A DNA stretch of 64,000 nucleotides from assembly GCA_036971475.1 (NCBI GenBank), contig JBAIZL010000004.1, positions 63,911,753-63,975,752 on the forward strand, given 5' to 3'. Origin of the DNA: Prosapia bicincta (lineage: Eukaryota; Arthropoda; Insecta; Hemiptera; Cercopidae). Of the stretch, positions 13,086-27,928 are shown piece after piece; position 1 is the stretch's first letter; each line of letters begins with the position of its first letter. The notes below the pieces were generated by a model that was not told where the DNA came from, searched no databases, and worked only from the letters and a program-made list of their open reading frames with translations. The translations under genes and the position numbers were made by a program.

Positions 13086-13140
13086 CAGTGATTCGACAAT
13101 GGTCAAGTGACCGAAAGGTGCCTCACCACTCAAGGTAAAA
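13085..13140 (+). ncRNA. Degenerate hammerhead-like motif at PLE 3' end
   Basis: Just downstream of the GIY-YIG fragment, GGTC-AAGT-GACC-GAAA (about 13103-13118) looks like stem II and the GAAA of a hammerhead. The preceding TTCGACAA is where CUGANGA would be expected, but several core bases are wrong, so catalytic activity is not expected. The call rests on position and partial match only. Confidence 0.25.
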
Positions 13141-13239
13141 TTATTGCACTTAATGGTGGATAAAATTACTTACAATAGTAATATTAACTTCATAAAGTCA
13201 GTGCAACGGAAAAACAATGGATAACGTAAAATATCAAGA

Positions 13240-13339
<100 letters not shown>

Positions 13340-13412
13340 CAATATGTATTATTGTGTATTAATAAAGAACATAAGTCAAAATACAAATACAAGAATTATA
13401 ATTAAATTTACA

Positions 13413-13461
13413 ATTCAAAGCTTTTCGTTGGCTAACAGTACCAACATCATCAGGAATATTC
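13413..13461 (-). ncRNA. Hammerhead ribozyme, type I, PLE family 2 (intact core)
   Basis: On the minus strand: stem I AUUC/GAAU, core CUGAUGA (13447-13453), stem II GUUGG/CCAAC with a loop of about nine bases, GAAA, a very short stem III (AA/UU closed by GC) and a UUU cleavage triplet. A second stem I block, GAAU with AUUU further out, is separated by an internal loop, as expected for type I hammerheads. One U between CUGAUGA and stem II is unpaired. Hammerhead motifs in PLE pLTRs are established knowledge; activity of this copy is inferred. Confidence 0.7.
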
Positions 13462-13529
13462 AGGAGTATTGTGTATTAATAAAGAACATAAGTCAAAATA
13501 CAAATACAAGAATTATAATTGAATTTACA

Positions 13530-13574
13530 ATTCATAGCTTTTCGTTGGCTAACAGTACCAACATCATCAGGAAT
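13530..13574 (-). ncRNA. Hammerhead-like motif, PLE family 2 (probably impaired)
   Basis: Second tandem pLTR copy. Core, stem II and GAAA are as at 13413-13461, but stem III reads AAGCUAU, so the position pairing with A15.1 before the cleavage site is A instead of U. That should weaken or abolish cleavage. Confidence 0.5.
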
Positions 13575-13635
13575 ATTAAACAATTAAAATTATTATATGT
13601 GCAAATTAGATCTTGTATTTGTATTTTGACTTATG

Positions 13636-13638
<3 letters not shown>

Positions 13639-13691
<53 letters not shown>
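13639..13691. repeat. (TA)n microsatellite
   Basis: TA repeat directly joined to the inverted pLTR stub ending TTATGTTC. Confidence 0.97.
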
Positions 13692-13693
<2 letters not shown>

Positions 13694-13743
13694 CTTTATT
13701 GCTAAGAAAAATTATATTGTAATATATAGATACATCTGTATAA

Positions 13744-13745
<2 letters not shown>

Positions 13746-13792
<47 letters not shown>
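13746..13792. repeat. (TA)n microsatellite
   Basis: TA repeat, about 23 units. Confidence 0.97.
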
Positions 13793-13793
<1 letters not shown>

Positions 13794-14509
13794 TACCAAT
13801 ACTAATAATAATCATAATAATTATATAATACATTGTAATACCTATATCATCATTGGTTCCAGATTCTTGAGAAACCAATGCATAAAGGGACCAATGGAAC
13901 TAATCTCTTGTAAATTAAATTTTATGTCGGAACCGTGATATTTTAGGTTTATGTGATATTTACAAGTGTGAATGACGTAACGACTAAGTTTGTTAGGCTT
14001 GTAGGTATTAGGGCTTAGCTATAATACTGAACAAACTTCAAGAGTCATTAAAGTTTAACAAAATATATCCTGGGATTAAAGGAACTTTCCAAGTTACACA
14101 ACTTGAACACACTTTAGACCCGATTACTATAATATAAGTAATTGACTGTTGCTTTGTTATTCATACATAGAGGAATGAAGTAAGCTTTTTTCTCTGGTCT
14201 TTGGTAACAAAGTGTTTACCCTCACGTTTCAAAATTCAGCAAACACTCAACTACCTAACATAATTTTTTTCTTTGAAATATGGACTGTTATTGTTATGAT
14301 AAAATTCTTTTTGTTATCATCAATCTACTAAAAACACACAAATAGTCGGACAATTATGATTATGTTTACATGATTTAACGTAGAAGTTATTGTAATACAT
14401 TACCTTCTCCCGGTAAACTATACATTTCTAGAGAATGAGATTTATTTAACGATGTTTCAGGTAGCATTCGTGCATAGGATCTAAACAAATATTATACATA
14501 TATATGTAG

Positions 14510-14512
<3 letters not shown>

Positions 14513-14582
<70 letters not shown>
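14513..14582. repeat. (TA)n microsatellite
   Basis: TA repeat, about 35 units. The interval 13793-14512 holds no recognised feature. The 67-codon frame after this tract (14594-14797, plus) has no recognisable motif. Confidence 0.97.
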
Positions 14583-14587
<5 letters not shown>

Positions 14588-15012
14588 TATTGTATGTTCG
14601 GATATGCTCATAACCAAATCAGTAGTGTGGTAAATTTTTCCAACGAAATAAAAGGACTATTTATCTCTGATACAACCATCATTATTAAGGAAGAAATAAA
14701 AAACATATATTTTGTATTTAAAAGGTTAATATGCGAATTTAAAAACTTAGCGAAATCAGAGAGAGACATAGAAACGTATTATTCACAAGAAATATGATGT
14801 GGCCCTTCAAAAAAACGCAATAAAAAATAGATAAATAAAGGAACATATTTGACACTTTTTTTCGGCGGGACTGACTTGGTCTAGCCTTTTTCCTATCTCT
14901 ATCTTTTCACTGAAATATCTGTTCACTACAGACGATTCACCAAACGATCCTTGAAAGGCCGTTTCCTCTTTCCATCCCTCTCATCCCTTACATTCTCTTA
15001 CTCTGAGTGAAA

Positions 15013-15014
<2 letters not shown>

Positions 15015-15071
<57 letters not shown>
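15015..15071. repeat. (GT)n microsatellite ending in (GC)n
   Basis: Pure GT run followed by a short GCGCGCGC stretch, a sequence type prone to left-handed helix formation. Confidence 0.97.
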
Positions 15072-19368
<4,297 letters not shown>

Positions 19369-20844
19369 ATGTATGTATATATGTTACAGGCAATGCAATA
19401 TGGTAGTCATTCTATATATATTACCCAAAACTGACGTGAAAATTATTATACAAATTGTATTACATACTTTGCCTGGGCATTCTATATAATTTCCGCCATG
19501 ATTAGGGCAGAGCTGTTCTTATACATACCTCTCATGTTGATAAAGAAAACCTTAGATCTGTGAACGCAGTTTTAAAACAACTGCATTCAAGATCGCAGTT
19601 TACAGTATGCAAGAAAATACATAAACTAATTGATGAAATTCCAAATCTAAAAACCCAACATTGTAGAGCAGCTAAAGCTCAATTGCCAGGGTTTTGATAG
19701 ATGTACTTCAACTCACCGTGTCTAACTAAAAGGTGTTCCTGTGTAAAAAAAGAAAAAGTGTATTTCAAAGTGTCACAATGCTTCTTCCTATTGTAATCAG
19801 TTGTTCCAAATATTGTTTGCAACATAATGTGTTTCTCAAGAATGAAAATAATTCCATACAATAAATTAAAACGGTATATTTTGTTTATATTGTTAGTTAA
19901 ACGGTTGTAGTAAAATTCAGATTTCATATTTAATTTCATCGTGTTCAGTATGAAGTTCGTTTGTAATATATTTTACCAGATAAACTTTTGGCATGATATA
20001 TAATACCCAGACATTATACTTAATGCCCGGCAAACTATGTGAACTTGTACGCAATCAACAACACTCTCACAAAAGCTACTAGGCAACGCATTGATTACGT
20101 AGTTATTGCGCAATATGCCTGAAGTATTCACTTTTCCTGTAGCATATGTAAGTGAATTTATAGTTAAATTACGTGAGAAAGACTTTATTTTAGTTTATTT
20201 TATTAAATCATTAAATCGATATAAATATGTAATTACTATTCGTAATATATGACTCGCGTAACTTATGACATACGTATAATGTGTAATGACAGAATCAGTA
20301 TATTAGGTGGCAAAATAAAAAGCGAAATAAATTTATTCCAATTTAAGGTTTGAGTTATTATTTCTTAATGCTATTATTTAACATCGATTATCATTATCTA
20401 TAAGCTAAGAAAGAGGCGTATGGACCCGTCAATTTGGCAGCATTTCATCTTGAAACCATATAGCAGTAGATTGAAGAGTGAAGTACATATGATTTTTGTC
20501 GTGTATAATTTATTTCTAGTAAACATGATTATTCTAGTTCGAATTAATAGTAAACATGTAACACGGATAGTTTATTTCTATAAACTACTCCACGGAATTT
20601 ACTTATAAGAATACCATCCATAAAATCATAAAAATACAAAATTGTCTGAAGTACTATCATACGGGAGCACTTCATTTTATAGCAGCCAGTGGATACTTTG
20701 TTCAATCCAATAACAATGGGAAACCCGGTGAGTATACAATACCAAGCAACTAACAAAACGAGAACCAACGGTGTGTCCAGTATAGAGAGACAGATTGACT
20801 AGTCACATGTTAAGACTATGTTACACTGGGTACAATCTCGGCGA

Positions 20845-21710
20845 AAATATAAAAATTAGAACGTCCATTCTTACCTACAATCGGTCAATTCCGTCCAGGC
20901 TGTTGCTTGTCACAAACGGGTACAACCATCGAAAGCTATCGGTGGCCCACGAATATGACTCTACGAAAGCGTCAAAGTGATTATGTGGGGTAAAAACGTC
21001 ATAAGGCATAAAAGATACAAACTGATCGGTCAGAGCGTTTTGGATGGTGCTGAGTCCAATACAGACATCGAAACTATACGGGGATGCACAGGCATGGCTC
21101 TTCGGGAGTAGCGAAGGAGTGAATTGGACTAAAAATATCAGAAGCCAAAGAGGAGCTATAAAATGGCCAATTGGAGGGATTGAAGAGTGCTTAGTATTAT
21201 ACGATGTCAAACGTTAGTAGGGATACATTGGGGACTCTCTTTGAGTTTACAGTGGAAATAGGGTAAAAATGTCAGAATCCCCAAAAAAGTTAGAAATGAT
21301 CAGTCGTATTGTTTTGGGGGGTGCTGAGTCCAATCCCTTCTTCTAAATAATAAGGGGATGCATGAGTGTGGTTCTATGGGAGTAGCAAAGGGGTGAATAT
21401 CGGTAAAACTTTTAGAAGACAATAAAAGCTAGAACATGATCAATCGGGGTGTTTTTGAGGGTACTGAGTCCAATGACATCATCAAACATCAACGGGAAGG
21501 CTTGGGTGGACCTCCACTTTATTATGGTAAAATAAGGTAAAAATATCAGGAGGCCAAAAAAATTGAACGTGAACAGTCAAGTGTTTTGAAGGATGCCCTG
21601 ACTCCAATGTCATCATTAATATTAAACACGACATTGTATTAAACACGATACACGAGTGTGGTTATACGGGAATAGCAAAGGGGTGAATAGGGGTAAATAT
21701 GTAGGTGGTG
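20845..21710 (+). repeat. Degenerate tandem repeat, period about 135-155 bp
   Basis: Landmarks recur in the same order: GGTAAAAA-GTC or ATC (20988, 21261, 21536), GTGCTGAGTCCAAT (about 21046, 21322) with variants GTACTGAGTCCAAT (about 21461) and CCCTGACTCCAAT (about 21595), a GGGGATGCA-GAGTGTGG block, then GGGAGTAGCAAAGGGGTGAAT (about 21380, 21668). I count about five recognisable units plus a partial one. The array is also richer in G than its flanks. The overlapping frames at 20795-20980 and 20875-21210 are products of the repeat. It could be an isolated satellite relic or the internal repeat of an unrecognised element. Confidence 0.75.
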
Positions 21711-21714
21711 TGCG

Positions 21715-21744
21715 GTGTGTGTGTGTGTGTGTGTTTGTGTGTAA
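21715..21744. repeat. Short (GT)n tract
   Basis: Imperfect GT run at the end of the minisatellite. Confidence 0.8.
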
Positions 21745-21770
21745 ATAGAAAGTGTGTGACTTCATATCAG

Positions 21771-21996
21771 AATAACTGTATGAAGCAACTGTGGCGAAAT
21801 GTTTAATTTTAAATAAATAAAACCTCTAAACCACAAGCAACATTTATTTAAACCTTATGCCTATATATTTGCTGTATTGTGTTTTTTAAAGTTTGTTGTA
21901 TTTTTTAAATACCTCTGAGGATGATTGCTGGGCAATTGAAATGTACATAAGGTTTAAATAAATGTTATTTGTGGTTTAGAGGTTTTATTTATTAAA
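21771..21996 (+). mobile_element. Solo PLE family 1 pLTR with an inverted tail
   Basis: The right part (about 21863-21996) is a plus-strand pLTR segment like the one at 31150-31291: CCTATATATTTGCTGTAT, the hammerhead, then TGTGGTTTAGAGGTTTTATTTATT. The left part (21771-21862) is the pLTR 3' end in the opposite orientation, starting AACTGTATGAAGCAACTGTG as at 24851. The two therefore form a hairpin with arms of about 50 bp or more. No coding sequence is present. The switch point falls within a few bases of where the hammerhead would cut. Confidence 0.8.
21911..21953 (+). ncRNA. Hammerhead ribozyme, type I, PLE family 1
   Basis: Stem I ACCU/AGGU, core CUGAGGA, one unpaired U, stem II GAUUGC/GCAAUU (closing pair G-U) with loop UGG, GAAA, stem III AUG-UA-CAU, cleavage triplet AUA. 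All conserved bases are present; the wobble closing pair may lower activity. Confidence 0.7.
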
Positions 21997-24845
21997 ATAT
22001 TCATATCAGGCATTTAAAAATAGTCATTTCTAGTCTAACTTATATAATTATGTTTATATTGTGTATGAGTTGGAAGTAGTTCTTATAGCCTAAAAATAAT
22101 ACTTTTATTGAAACACTGTCTTCATTATTCGTTGCTTTAGCTGAGTTTCTCTTTATTAAAAAAACAGGGAATATGTTCTAGAATTTATTTGAACATTATT
22201 ATCAGTTATACTTTTCCCTGTGTTATCATCGAATTTACAAAGAAATCTGCAGACGAGGGGTTCAAAAGATGCTATAATAGGGTAAACTGGCCGTCGATGA
22301 GTAATAACCATCCTTTAGTAATATCTCCCCATCAATTATCTTGCAAAGCGGTCTTTCAAGGGCCGCCTTGAACAACAACCATCTATGATTAGAAAAATAT
22401 TCATTGGAGCATGCGTTTATTTCTAAGGTTTTTTTACTCCCCAATGTAAATAAAAGTTTCGTATAAAAAATCACTGCACAACTACTACAGTATGAACTAG
22501 AATCTATTAGACAAACTTTTGGGGCCTAAAAATGAATCATCTTATATCATATTTTCAATTAGTTTTAACATTGCTCGTTACGCATACAGGGGAAGACGAT
22601 GGAAGGCAGGTTGGAGTTTACTTGAGTTAAATGTTATTCTCAAGATATTCGTTAATTCAGGTTTCACTGTTAAAGTCATTTACATTGTAAATACAAATAT
22701 CTCATTATAGCACCGTATGCACTATTTTAAATTATTTGTTAACAATCTATAAAGATTATTGTATAATTTATAGCACAAAAGTCTTTTATCAAATAGGTGT
22801 TCTATAATTGATGTACTACCAAAACATGCTATATTTTAAAAAACAATTCCATACGGAAGAAATTTTTTTGATATGTAAATGTTATTTCATTCACCAGTAA
22901 ATCATTTATAAATAGAAAAGTAAATAATTCAACCTTTGTCCTTTCTTAGAAATAGATATAATGACATTTCTCTTAACTCTAAATTATTTTAATCCTCGTT
23001 CATCAAATACTGTTTTTAAGGTATATTTTTTAAATTTTATATAAGGGTAATATTTCGTTTTGGAATTTCTACTAAGAATATAGATTCTTGTATTTATGTT
23101 TTAAGTTTGGTGTTGTACTGCATATTGTTTAAATTTTCCTCCAAAAAATAACCTCGTCCAATGATATTAGTGTAATAAATAAATTACTTCACATTAATTT
23201 AATTTTCGTAATTGTAATACAAGTTTTTGACTTTAAACATTAGGAATTATCACTATTTACATCGTCTTATGAGGGTAAAAATAACAACAAATATTTAGAA
23301 TCTAGTTATGTAATAATTCAGATGTTATGATAGCTTTGAATAAAAGGGTTAAAACATAATTTTTTGATTCTATTTATAATATATATTTTATCATTTCATT
23401 GAATTTTACTATTTGTATATTGGTTAATTTTAAATGCTCTCTATACCAATTTCAATGATTTAGGTAAATACCTTCTAGATATGTAAATAATAAAGATTGC
23501 ATTATTATATTTTAAATGTTTTGATACAGAAATATAATTTGATCAATTTTCCTTTTTTATAAGATTATATTTTACCTTATTGTTTAATTGTTTACTTTAT
23601 TTTCTTGTGAATATTTTAGTTAGTTAAACACTTTTTCCACTATGATTTGCTGTTACATGTAGACCTCTCAGTTATTGGAAATTATCTTTCTTCCTGTCTG
23701 GGTTAAGAACACTCATTACATGTTAGACGTTTCATTTTATATTCAGAAAACGAATAACAAAATAAATAAACAAAATAATATTTAATTGATATATTCTTTT
23801 TACCATAAAACATCCTACAGACCTTTTCTACCCTTATCTGAAACCACTATCTCAGCTCAATTTGGCCAAGCCACCTACTACTTCCCACACTTTGATTTTA
23901 CACCAAACCTTGTCCGTAGAAAAGTAATGATTTATTTCTCGAGTTTGAACTCCTGTTCGAAACTTGTATCTCAAGATATAAATATCTCAGAAGCAGAAAC
24001 TTCTAAATTTATTATAAATCCAGTTTGCCACCTGTAGGTCATTTAGGCTGTTATCGTCATCATCGATTCATTGGGAGACATTTTGGCTTATTTAAATATT
24101 TTAATTTCGACCCTGGTGAAACCTACTTTACATTAGGTAAAAATATGAGCTAAATAAAAATAAAAAAAAATATTTGGGATCAATTTTTTTAATAAATTAT
24201 AATTAGAGATACAGTACTGGTTCTGCGTTGTACATATAATACGGTAGTCATTATGTCTATATACCTTTACGTTTATAATCTACTCTTAAACACACAATTT
24301 TAGTTTAATATATACTTTAGTTTTTTTAATGCCTTAATCAACCTCCACATTATTTTAAACTCGTTGAGTAATCGCTCAATCCCTCACCAATACTTTACAA
24401 AGTTTAGAAACCGATGTATGTATTTTAAACTAGTACCTCCTTACTAACCTAATCTATTTTGGTTTATCTTACTAAATTCATTATGACTTAGCTCTATCAA
24501 TATAAAATCTTTAAACTATCATACTTTTAATTATCTAACTCTTAATAAGAAACACAGTTTTATATTACTGTCCCTTACCAGAGGTAAAAGTATCAAATTA
24601 AAATTCATGGTTAAAAAAGAGGCAAATATTACATATATATTTCATTTTAAAATATAAAATTTATGTTCAATGCCAAATTTTCATTTGCATTATGGCCCAT
24701 ATTACAGGCAATTGCCAAATTTCTTTTTCATAATCCAATTCTTGTAATTATTAATAGTACTTTCCTTTATATATACAATTACGTACCAAAGTTATCATTT
24801 ATATATAAAATTTCTGTTTTACCTTCATATTCAAATAAGAAAATG
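21997..24845. other. AT-rich DNA, no gene recognised
   Basis: No recognisable coding segment or repeat. Short frames at 22189-22371, 22519-22710, 23786-24037 and 24663-24860 show no motif and are treated as chance. Confidence 0.5.
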
Positions 24846-25195
24846 TTTATAACTATATGAAGCAACTGTGGCGTAATGTTTATTTTTAAATAAATAAAAC
24901 CTCTAAACCACAAATAACATTTTATTTAAACCTTATGTACATTTCGATTGCCCAGCAATCATCTTCAGAGGTATTTAAAAAATACAACTAACTTTAAACA
25001 ACATAATACAACAAATATATAGGCTTAAACCGGCAACTACTTCGACACGCCCCTTATTTAAAAAACTAGTACGACCAATCACGTTGCAGTAAATTCCCCC
25101 TCTACAACTTGGTCCGGTCTTCCCCCTCTCGTGGTGAAGAGTTACCGTTACAACTATTTCAATTTTACTAAAAAACAATAATATTCCTTATTAAC
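24846..25195 (-). mobile_element. PLE-1 copy A, 3' pLTR
   Basis: About 350 bp that match 27570-27918 (direct) and 30970-31291 (inverted). Read on minus it runs from just after the copy A stop codon to TTCATATAGTTATAAA. It contains the hammerhead at 24930-24972. In this copy and in 27570-27918 a 67-codon frame stays open on minus (24975-25178), encoding a peptide with a hydrophobic C-terminus; in the third copy that frame is broken. Terminal repeats in direct orientation, often shared between tandem copies, are typical of Penelope-like elements. Confidence 0.85.
24930..24972 (-). ncRNA. Hammerhead ribozyme, type I, PLE family 1 (best copy)
   Basis: On minus: stem I ACCU/AGGU, core CUGAAGA (24962-24968), one unpaired U, stem II GAUUGC/GCAAUC with loop UGG, GAA, stem III AUG/CAU with loop UA, cleavage after AUA. 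Beyond a two-base bulge, an outer stem I (UUUAA/UUAAA) can form. Every conserved hammerhead base is present. It lies in sense orientation downstream of the RT/nuclease frame. The short stem III is as described for PLE hammerheads. Self-cleavage is predicted, not shown. Confidence 0.8.
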
Positions 25196-25205
25196 AAAGT
25201 TATAA

Positions 25206-27567
25206 CTATCTCCTAATTAATGAATAAAACAGAGATTTAGGGATAGGCCGTTTATCACAATTTAATAAGTTATTTTCGTCATATTTGTGAATGTACAAAC
25301 TTTCAAACCTATTCAAAAGACCTTTTGAATTAACATTTTTCAATAATTTTAGATCATTTAATTCTAAAGTGTGTTTAGTGTTTAGAATATGTTCTGCAAC
25401 ACTAGATTCTTCAGGACTTTGAAATTTTATATGGCTAATATGATCATTAAATCTAGTTAATATTTTCCTTTTCGTTTGGCCAATATAAATTTTACTACAT
25501 GAATTACAATTTATTTTATAAATCCCAGATTTATCTATCATCTTAATTTTATCTTTAGGGTTAACTAATACATTTTTTAAGCTATTTAAGCTTTTGTAAG
25601 CTACTTTTAAATTTACCTGTTTAAAAACTTTATCTAGACCTTTTGTTAAATCCATATCAAATGTTAGGCTAATGAATTTATTTTTAACATTTTCTTTTTG
25701 TGTTATTAAGGTAGTAGAATCGTTTCTAAACTTTTTTAATTTTTGTTTCCTCAATATATTATCTATTATTTTAGGATCATATCCATTGAATTTAGCGATC
25801 TCTTTAATTCTGGCCAACTCACATTTAAATCTATTACTATGCAATGGAATAGTAATTAATCTATTAACCATACTGTTAAAAGCTGCTAATTTATTGGATT
25901 TGCAATGGTTAGAATCTATAGGGATATATCTATCATTATTTGTATGTTTCCTATATATATCAAATTCAATTTTATTATTATTTCTAAAACATAATACATC
26001 AAGAAACGGTAAACATTTATTATGCTCTATTTCAAAAGTAAATTTAATGTTTTTATGTTCATTGTTAATTAATGATAAGAAATGTTCTACGTTAAACTCT
26101 TTGGTATTAAAAATTGCAAAAACATCATCAACATATCTAATCCATACTCTAGGAAAATACGGGAGTTTGTTTCCTAATTCCTTTTCAAAATTTTTCATAA
26201 AAAGTTCGGCTATGAAAGGTGATAAACTATTCCCCATAGCTGTACCATCTTTTTGTTGGTAAAACACAATGTTAAATGAAAAATAATTCTGAGTCATACA
26301 GCATTTAGTTAATTTTACATATTCGTTAACTTCATTAATCTCTATGTTATTTTCAATTAAAAATTCTTTTAACAAAATTAATGTTTCAGCAACTGTATGC
26401 TTGGGAATAGTGAACAAACGTCAAACGATACAAATATTTCGACTTCTGTCAGTTCAATATTTTTCAATTTATTTAAAAACTCTCCTGTATTTTTTATTGA
26501 GCTGGATTCTATATTAAATTTAAAATTTCCAAAAACTTTATTTAACCATTTTGACAAAAGATAAGTTGGTGATTCAATCCCCGAAACTATCGGTCTCATC
26601 AAATTACCTTCTTTGTGTATCTTTGGGAGGCAATATAACCTAGGTATAACTGCATTTGAAACATTAAATTTATAAATTTCATGTTTTGCAATAACTAAAT
26701 TACAACTTCTATTAATATTTACCGTTTCTTTTACAAATTTGTTTATTGGATTCTTTTTTAATCTCATGAACATTTCTTCTTTTAACAAATTATTAACTCG
26801 ATTAACATAATCTTCTTTATTTAAAATTACAATAGTATTTCCCTTATCCGCTTTAAAAAAATAACAATTACGATTTCTTAAACTTTTGATCACTTCTAAT
26901 TCTTGACTATTTCTGGTTCCATTCTTCTTCAATCTTATATTTTCAGCAATCTTCGTCTTGCAAACTTTCCTGACGTAGTTTTTATCCGTTTCGTTTAAAA
27001 ACCTAATACCAATCTCAATATTACCTATTAGCTCCTCAATACCTTTCCCATTATTATTACGGAATGAAAATTTTAATCCTTTATTTAATATTTCCATTTC
27101 CGATTTGGTGAATATTATATTTGTTTCATTTTTGACCAAAATATTATTATTATTATGGTTATTAGGTTATCTGATGTAGTTCTCATCAACATGCTTAATT
27201 TCTTTTCTAATTTTTCAACTTTTTTCAAATATTTATGTTCATTAACTACATAAACTTGTTTACAAAATGTATCCCAATATTCTTTATTTTCTTTTGCTAA
27301 CTTTAAATGTAAATTATATACCTCCAATTCCAGTGTATTTAATTTACCATAAAGGTATTTTATTTCTAAACTCAGCCATTTCTCCTTAGCAAATTGTTAA
27401 ACTTTCTTTGTTCTGTAATTTTTAACTTTTATATTAATTCCTTCAATAAATTTAGGAGTTAAGTTCTTCTTTTTACATGTTTTAAGGAATTTTATATCCG
27501 CTAATATATATTTACCTTGTAAATTTAATTTTTGGAATCTGTTATGCTCACTTGACCGAGAATTCAT
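25206..27567 (-). pseudogene. PLE-1 copy A: reverse transcriptase with C-terminal GIY-YIG endonuclease
   Basis: This is a nearly full-length PLE polyprotein (about 787 codons), which makes cDNA at a nick cut by its own nuclease. The start at 27567 (MNSRSSEHNR) is chosen because it lies just inside the upstream pLTR. RT motifs in order: KADKGNTIVIL, RLYCLPKIHKEG, MRPIVSGIESPTYLLSKWL, FVSFDVCSLFPSI (motif A Asp), DGTAMGNSLSPFIAELFM (motif B), RYVDDVFAIF (motif C, 26115-26140) and LPFLDVLC. The nuclease follows with SGIYKINCNSC, IYIGQTKRKILTRF and a Glu in FESLYIHKYDEN; its key residues all look present. Lesions are a stop at 27395-27397, a frameshift in the ATA/ATT run near 27140, and a one-base deletion near 26397 (GCAACTGTATGC against GCAACTGGTATGC in copy B). 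The 26397 shift falls straight after motif A. It is upstream-tandem with copy B through a shared pLTR. With only three lesions it is fairly young. Confidence 0.9.
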
Positions 27568-27569
27568 AT

Positions 27570-27918
27570 TTATAACTATATGAAACAACTGTGGCGTAAT
27601 GTTTATTTTTAAATAAATAAAACCTCTAAACCACAAATAGCATTTTATTTAAACCTTATGTACATTTCGACTGCCCAGCAATCAGCTTCAGAAATATTTA
27701 AAAAATACAACTAACTTTAAACAACATAATACAACAAATATATAGGCTTAAACCGGCAACTACTTGGCCACGCCCGTTATTTAAAAAACTAGTGCGACCA
27801 ATCACGTTGCAGTAAATTCCCCCTCTACAACTTGGTCCGGTCTTCCCACTCTCGTGGTGAAGAGTTACCGTTACAACTATTTCAATTTTACTAAAAAACA
27901 ATATTATTCCTTATTAAC
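27570..27918 (-). mobile_element. PLE-1 pLTR shared by tandem copies B and A
   Basis: On minus this repeat begins 11 bp after the stop codon of copy B and ends 3 bp before the start codon of copy A, so it serves as the 3' pLTR of B and 5' pLTR of A. Head-to-tail tandems sharing one pLTR are characteristic of Penelope-like elements. The 67-codon frame of the pLTR is open here too (27698-27901), with five or six substitutions relative to 24975-25178. Confidence 0.85.
27653..27695 (-). ncRNA. Degenerate hammerhead motif in shared pLTR
   Basis: Corresponds to 24930-24972, but the core reads CUGAAGC (A9 replaced by C) and stem I is lost (AUUU against AGGU). Predicted inactive. Stem II, GAAA and stem III remain recognisable, although stem II has a G-U pair. 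Confidence 0.65.
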
Positions 27919-27928
27919 AAAGTTATAA

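Noticed and set aside
20875..21210. 111-codon minus-strand frame with hydrophobic start
   Set aside because: It lies inside the degenerate minisatellite and has no recognisable domain.
25672..26262. 196-codon plus-strand frame, with similar frames at 28395-28715, 28768-28983 and 30002-30499
   Set aside because: Antisense shadows of the PLE reverse transcriptase; their hydrophobic Leu/Ile-rich character is the usual result of reading an Asn/Lys-rich gene backwards.
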